From positions 1 through 5,616 of the forward strand of contig JAIOPA010000169.1 in the NCBI GenBank assembly GCA_021414165.1: a stretch of 5,616 bases of DNA. The letters are read 5' to 3'. The notes beneath the pieces are model-generated. The model saw only the letters and a list, made by a program, of their open reading frames with translations. It had not been told where the DNA came from and did not search any database. A program made the position numbers and the translations under genes. Source of the stretch: Candidatus Eiseniibacteriota bacterium. GTDB lineage: Bacteria; Eisenbacteria; RBG-16-71-46. Shown here piece after piece: positions 4,350-5,616 of the stretch (positions are counted from its first letter, which is position 1; each line of letters opens with the position of its first letter).

Positions 4350-4946
4350 TCAGCGCCGCGCGGTCGCTCGCATGACGTCCTGGCTCACCGCCGCCAACTC
4401 CATGAGCGACGTGATGCCCTTCTCGCGTTCCCACCGTCCGGCCAGCTCCACAAACAAACGCGCCGTGGTGCGCGTGTCGCCTAGCGCGCGATGGGCCGTC
4501 TCGCTGGGCAGTTGCAGGCGCGTGGCCAAAGCGCCCAGCGCATTGCTGCCCGTGCCGAACAAACCGCGCGCCAGTCCGAGCGTATCGATGATCGGGTTCG
4601 TGAGCGGCGGCGCGCCGCCTTCGCGGAACAGGTGCATGAGGAACGGCAGGTCGAACGGCGCGTTGTGGAACACCAGCGGCAGATCGCCGCACGCCTTGCG
4701 TAGCACCTGCGCGATGTCGGCCTGACTGGGGGCGTTCGCCACCATGTCGTCGCGAATGCCGTGCACGCGCGTGGCGTCGGGCGGAATCGGCCGCTCGGGG
4801 TTCACGAGCGAGCTCCACTCCCCGGCAATGACGCCGTCGGTCACGGTGACATGCGCGACCTCCACCAAGCGCGCGCCTTGCGCCGGGTTCATGCCCGTGG
4901 TCTCGGTATCCACCGCCAGTACGGTCATTCCGCTCAACAGGGCCAT
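4350..4946 (-). CDS. DEDDh-type 3'-5' exonuclease (DnaQ / RNase T superfamily)
   Basis: The enzyme removes nucleotides from 3' ends of DNA or RNA by two-metal-ion catalysis. All five active-site residues of the DEDDh class are visible: Asp13 and Glu15 in VLAVDTETTG (Exo I), Asp99 in FHNAPFDLPFL (Exo II), and His152 and Asp157 in AHRALGDTRTTARLF (Exo III). The VHGIRDDMV block (61-69) is also typical of the DnaQ group. At 198 residues it is a stand-alone exonuclease domain of about the usual size. I see no clear beta-clamp motif like that of E. coli epsilon, so calling it the replicative proofreading subunit is not justified; repair or RNA processing are equally possible. ATG 4946 has GAGG (4952-4955) 5 nt upstream; the in-frame ATG at 4928 has a weaker site. 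It lies 19 nt after the metallophosphoesterase gene and is likely co-transcribed with it. Confidence 0.95.
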   Translation of the reverse strand: MALLSGMTVLAVDTETTGMNPAQGARLVEVAHVTVTDGVIAGEWSSLVNPERPIPPDATRVHGIRDDMVANAPSQADIAQVLRKACGDLPLVFHNAPFDLPFLMHLFREGGAPPLTNPIIDTLGLARGLFGTGSNALGALATRLQLPSETAHRALGDTRTTARLFVELAGRWEREKGITSLMELAAVSQDVMRATARR

Positions 4947-4965
4947 GGAGTCCTCGTAGGAGGTG

Positions 4966-5616
4966 CTACGCGTGCACCGTGTGACGCAACGTGTCGGCGG
5001 GCGCGTCGGGATCGAACCACACGCCGCACAAGCGCGGGCTCCCGAACTGGCCCGGGTTCACGCAGATCGTGCGGCCAATGGTGTCGCGCCACGCGCCCGA
5101 CATGCGCGGCGACTCGTGGATGTGGCCCGACAGCACGAGCGGCGGCGAGTGCTGTTCGATGTAGGCACGGATCGCGCGCGAGCCCACGTGCTGTTTGGTC
5201 ATGATCACATCGCACGCTGTATCGCGGGGCGGCGAGTGCAGCACGTGAATGGTCTGCGCAGGCGGCGAAGCCTCGGCCAGCGCCGCCAGCCCGTCGGCCA
5301 ATGTGGGCGAGCGGCGCTCGGGGTCGAAGCGGAACTCGCGCACGCCGTCGGGCCCCGACAACGAGCCGTGCAGACGCGCGGGCGACTCGTCGCCGCCGTC
5401 TTCCCAGCGCTCCCAGTCCTTCATGGCGAACGGCGTGATGGGCACCCACGACATGCCGGCGACCGCGTGGCCCTGCAGCTGCACCGCGCGGCCTTGTAAC
5501 GAATGCCACAGCGCGCCGTGATGGCGCTCGAGCACATCGAGATTGGCGGCCCAGTCGTCATTGCCGAACAGCAGCGACAGCTCCACCCCGGGAGCCGCCT
5601 CGCGCAGCCGGCGGGC
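4966..5616 (-). CDS. Calcineurin-like metallophosphoesterase (COG2129/YfcE-like), C-terminal part, cut by the window edge
   Basis: The visible 216 residues are the C-terminal part of a binuclear-metal phosphoesterase. The frame is open to 5616 (ARRLREAAPG...), so the N-terminal metal-binding DxH and GD motifs lie outside the window. Seen here are GNDD (fragment residues 18-21, the GNxD variant of GNHD/E that also occurs as GNCD in YfcE-like enzymes), HSPP (127-130), a block KQHVGSRAIRAYIEQ (141-155), GHIH (164-167, metal ligands, within LSGHIHESP) and VNPGQFG (186-192). The combination of HVGS, GHIHES and NPG recalls the Icc-related predicted phosphoesterases. The substrate is unknown: cyclic nucleotides, phosphodiesters or nucleic acids are all possible. 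An internal GTG at 5586 must not be taken as the start. The exonuclease follows after 19 nt. Confidence 0.9.
   Translation of the reverse strand, partial: ARRLREAAPGVELSLLFGNDDWAANLDVLERHHGALWHSLQGRAVQLQGHAVAGMSWVPITPFAMKDWERWEDGGDESPARLHGSLSGPDGVREFRFDPERRSPTLADGLAALAEASPPAQTIHVLHSPPRDTACDVIMTKQHVGSRAIRAYIEQHSPPLVLSGHIHESPRMSGAWRDTIGRTICVNPGQFGSPRLCGVWFDPDAPADTLRHTVHA

Noticed and set aside
3316..4725. Long plus-strand open frame (469 codons) across the regulator, peroxiredoxin and exonuclease genes
   Set aside because: It runs antisense through three recognisable genes and spacers and shows no motifs; high GC makes stop codons rare.
4276..4818. Minus-strand 180-codon open frame overlapping the exonuclease gene
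   Set aside because: It lies in another frame of the exonuclease, which carries all five DEDDh residues; the alternative frame is Arg/Ala-rich with no motif.
5584..5586. GTG 5586 as the start of the metallophosphoesterase
   Set aside because: The frame continues upstream to the window edge, and starting there would omit the essential N-terminal metal-binding motifs; the gene is cut by the window.
1..5616. CRISPR array, mobile element or defence system
   Set aside because: No regularly spaced repeats, transposase, integrase, toxin or nuclease-helicase module is present; gene content is ordinary chromosomal housekeeping and stress functions.

Overview
The window is a GC-rich bacterial chromosomal segment in which every supportable gene lies on the minus strand, so transcription runs from high to low coordinates. 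No tRNA, rRNA, insertion sequence, CRISPR array or phage gene was seen. GC-rich third positions, the GroES/GroEL sequences, and a COG2129-like phosphoesterase beside a DnaQ-like exonuclease suggest a free-living high-GC Gram-negative. Gemmatimonadota is my best guess, but this rests on general resemblance and not on a search.

Layout in transcription order: (1) a calcineurin-like metallophosphoesterase entering from the right edge (5616-4966), followed after 19 nt by a DEDDh 3'-5' exonuclease (4946-4350). (2) After 173 nt, a 1-Cys AhpE-like peroxiredoxin (4176-3700) and, 7 nt downstream, an NtrC-type regulator (3692-2343). (3) After 106 nt containing a GC hairpin, a single-pass membrane protein with a proline-rich N-terminal half and a C-terminal OB-fold-like domain (2236-1334). 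(4) After a 351-nt gene-free region rich in palindromes, groES (982-686), then 56 nt, then groEL (629 to beyond position 1).

The most unusual gene is the regulator at 2343-3692. It has the NtrC domain order (receiver, AAA+, Fis-type helix-turn-helix) but has lost nearly all receiver phosphorylation residues, and the phospho-acceptor Asp is Glu. It also lacks the sigma-54-contacting GAFTGA loop, the Walker B glutamate and one arginine finger, while Walker A, the sensor II region and the DNA-binding domain remain. It is therefore unlikely to be a conventional phosphorylation-controlled sigma-54 activator and may be a constitutive or ligand-controlled regulator. Its tight coupling to a peroxiredoxin gene hints at redox or stress control.

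The second point of interest is non-coding. The groESL upstream region has no CIRCE element. It does contain an inverted repeat (GTGTAAAGTC / GACTTACAC) centred on the best -10-like sequence, a perfect 15-nt palindrome, a strong 16-bp hairpin just upstream of the groES Shine-Dalgarno, and a 10-bp hairpin plus U6 between groES and groEL. These suggest chaperonin regulation different from HrcA/CIRCE. All regulatory readings are inference from sequence patterns.
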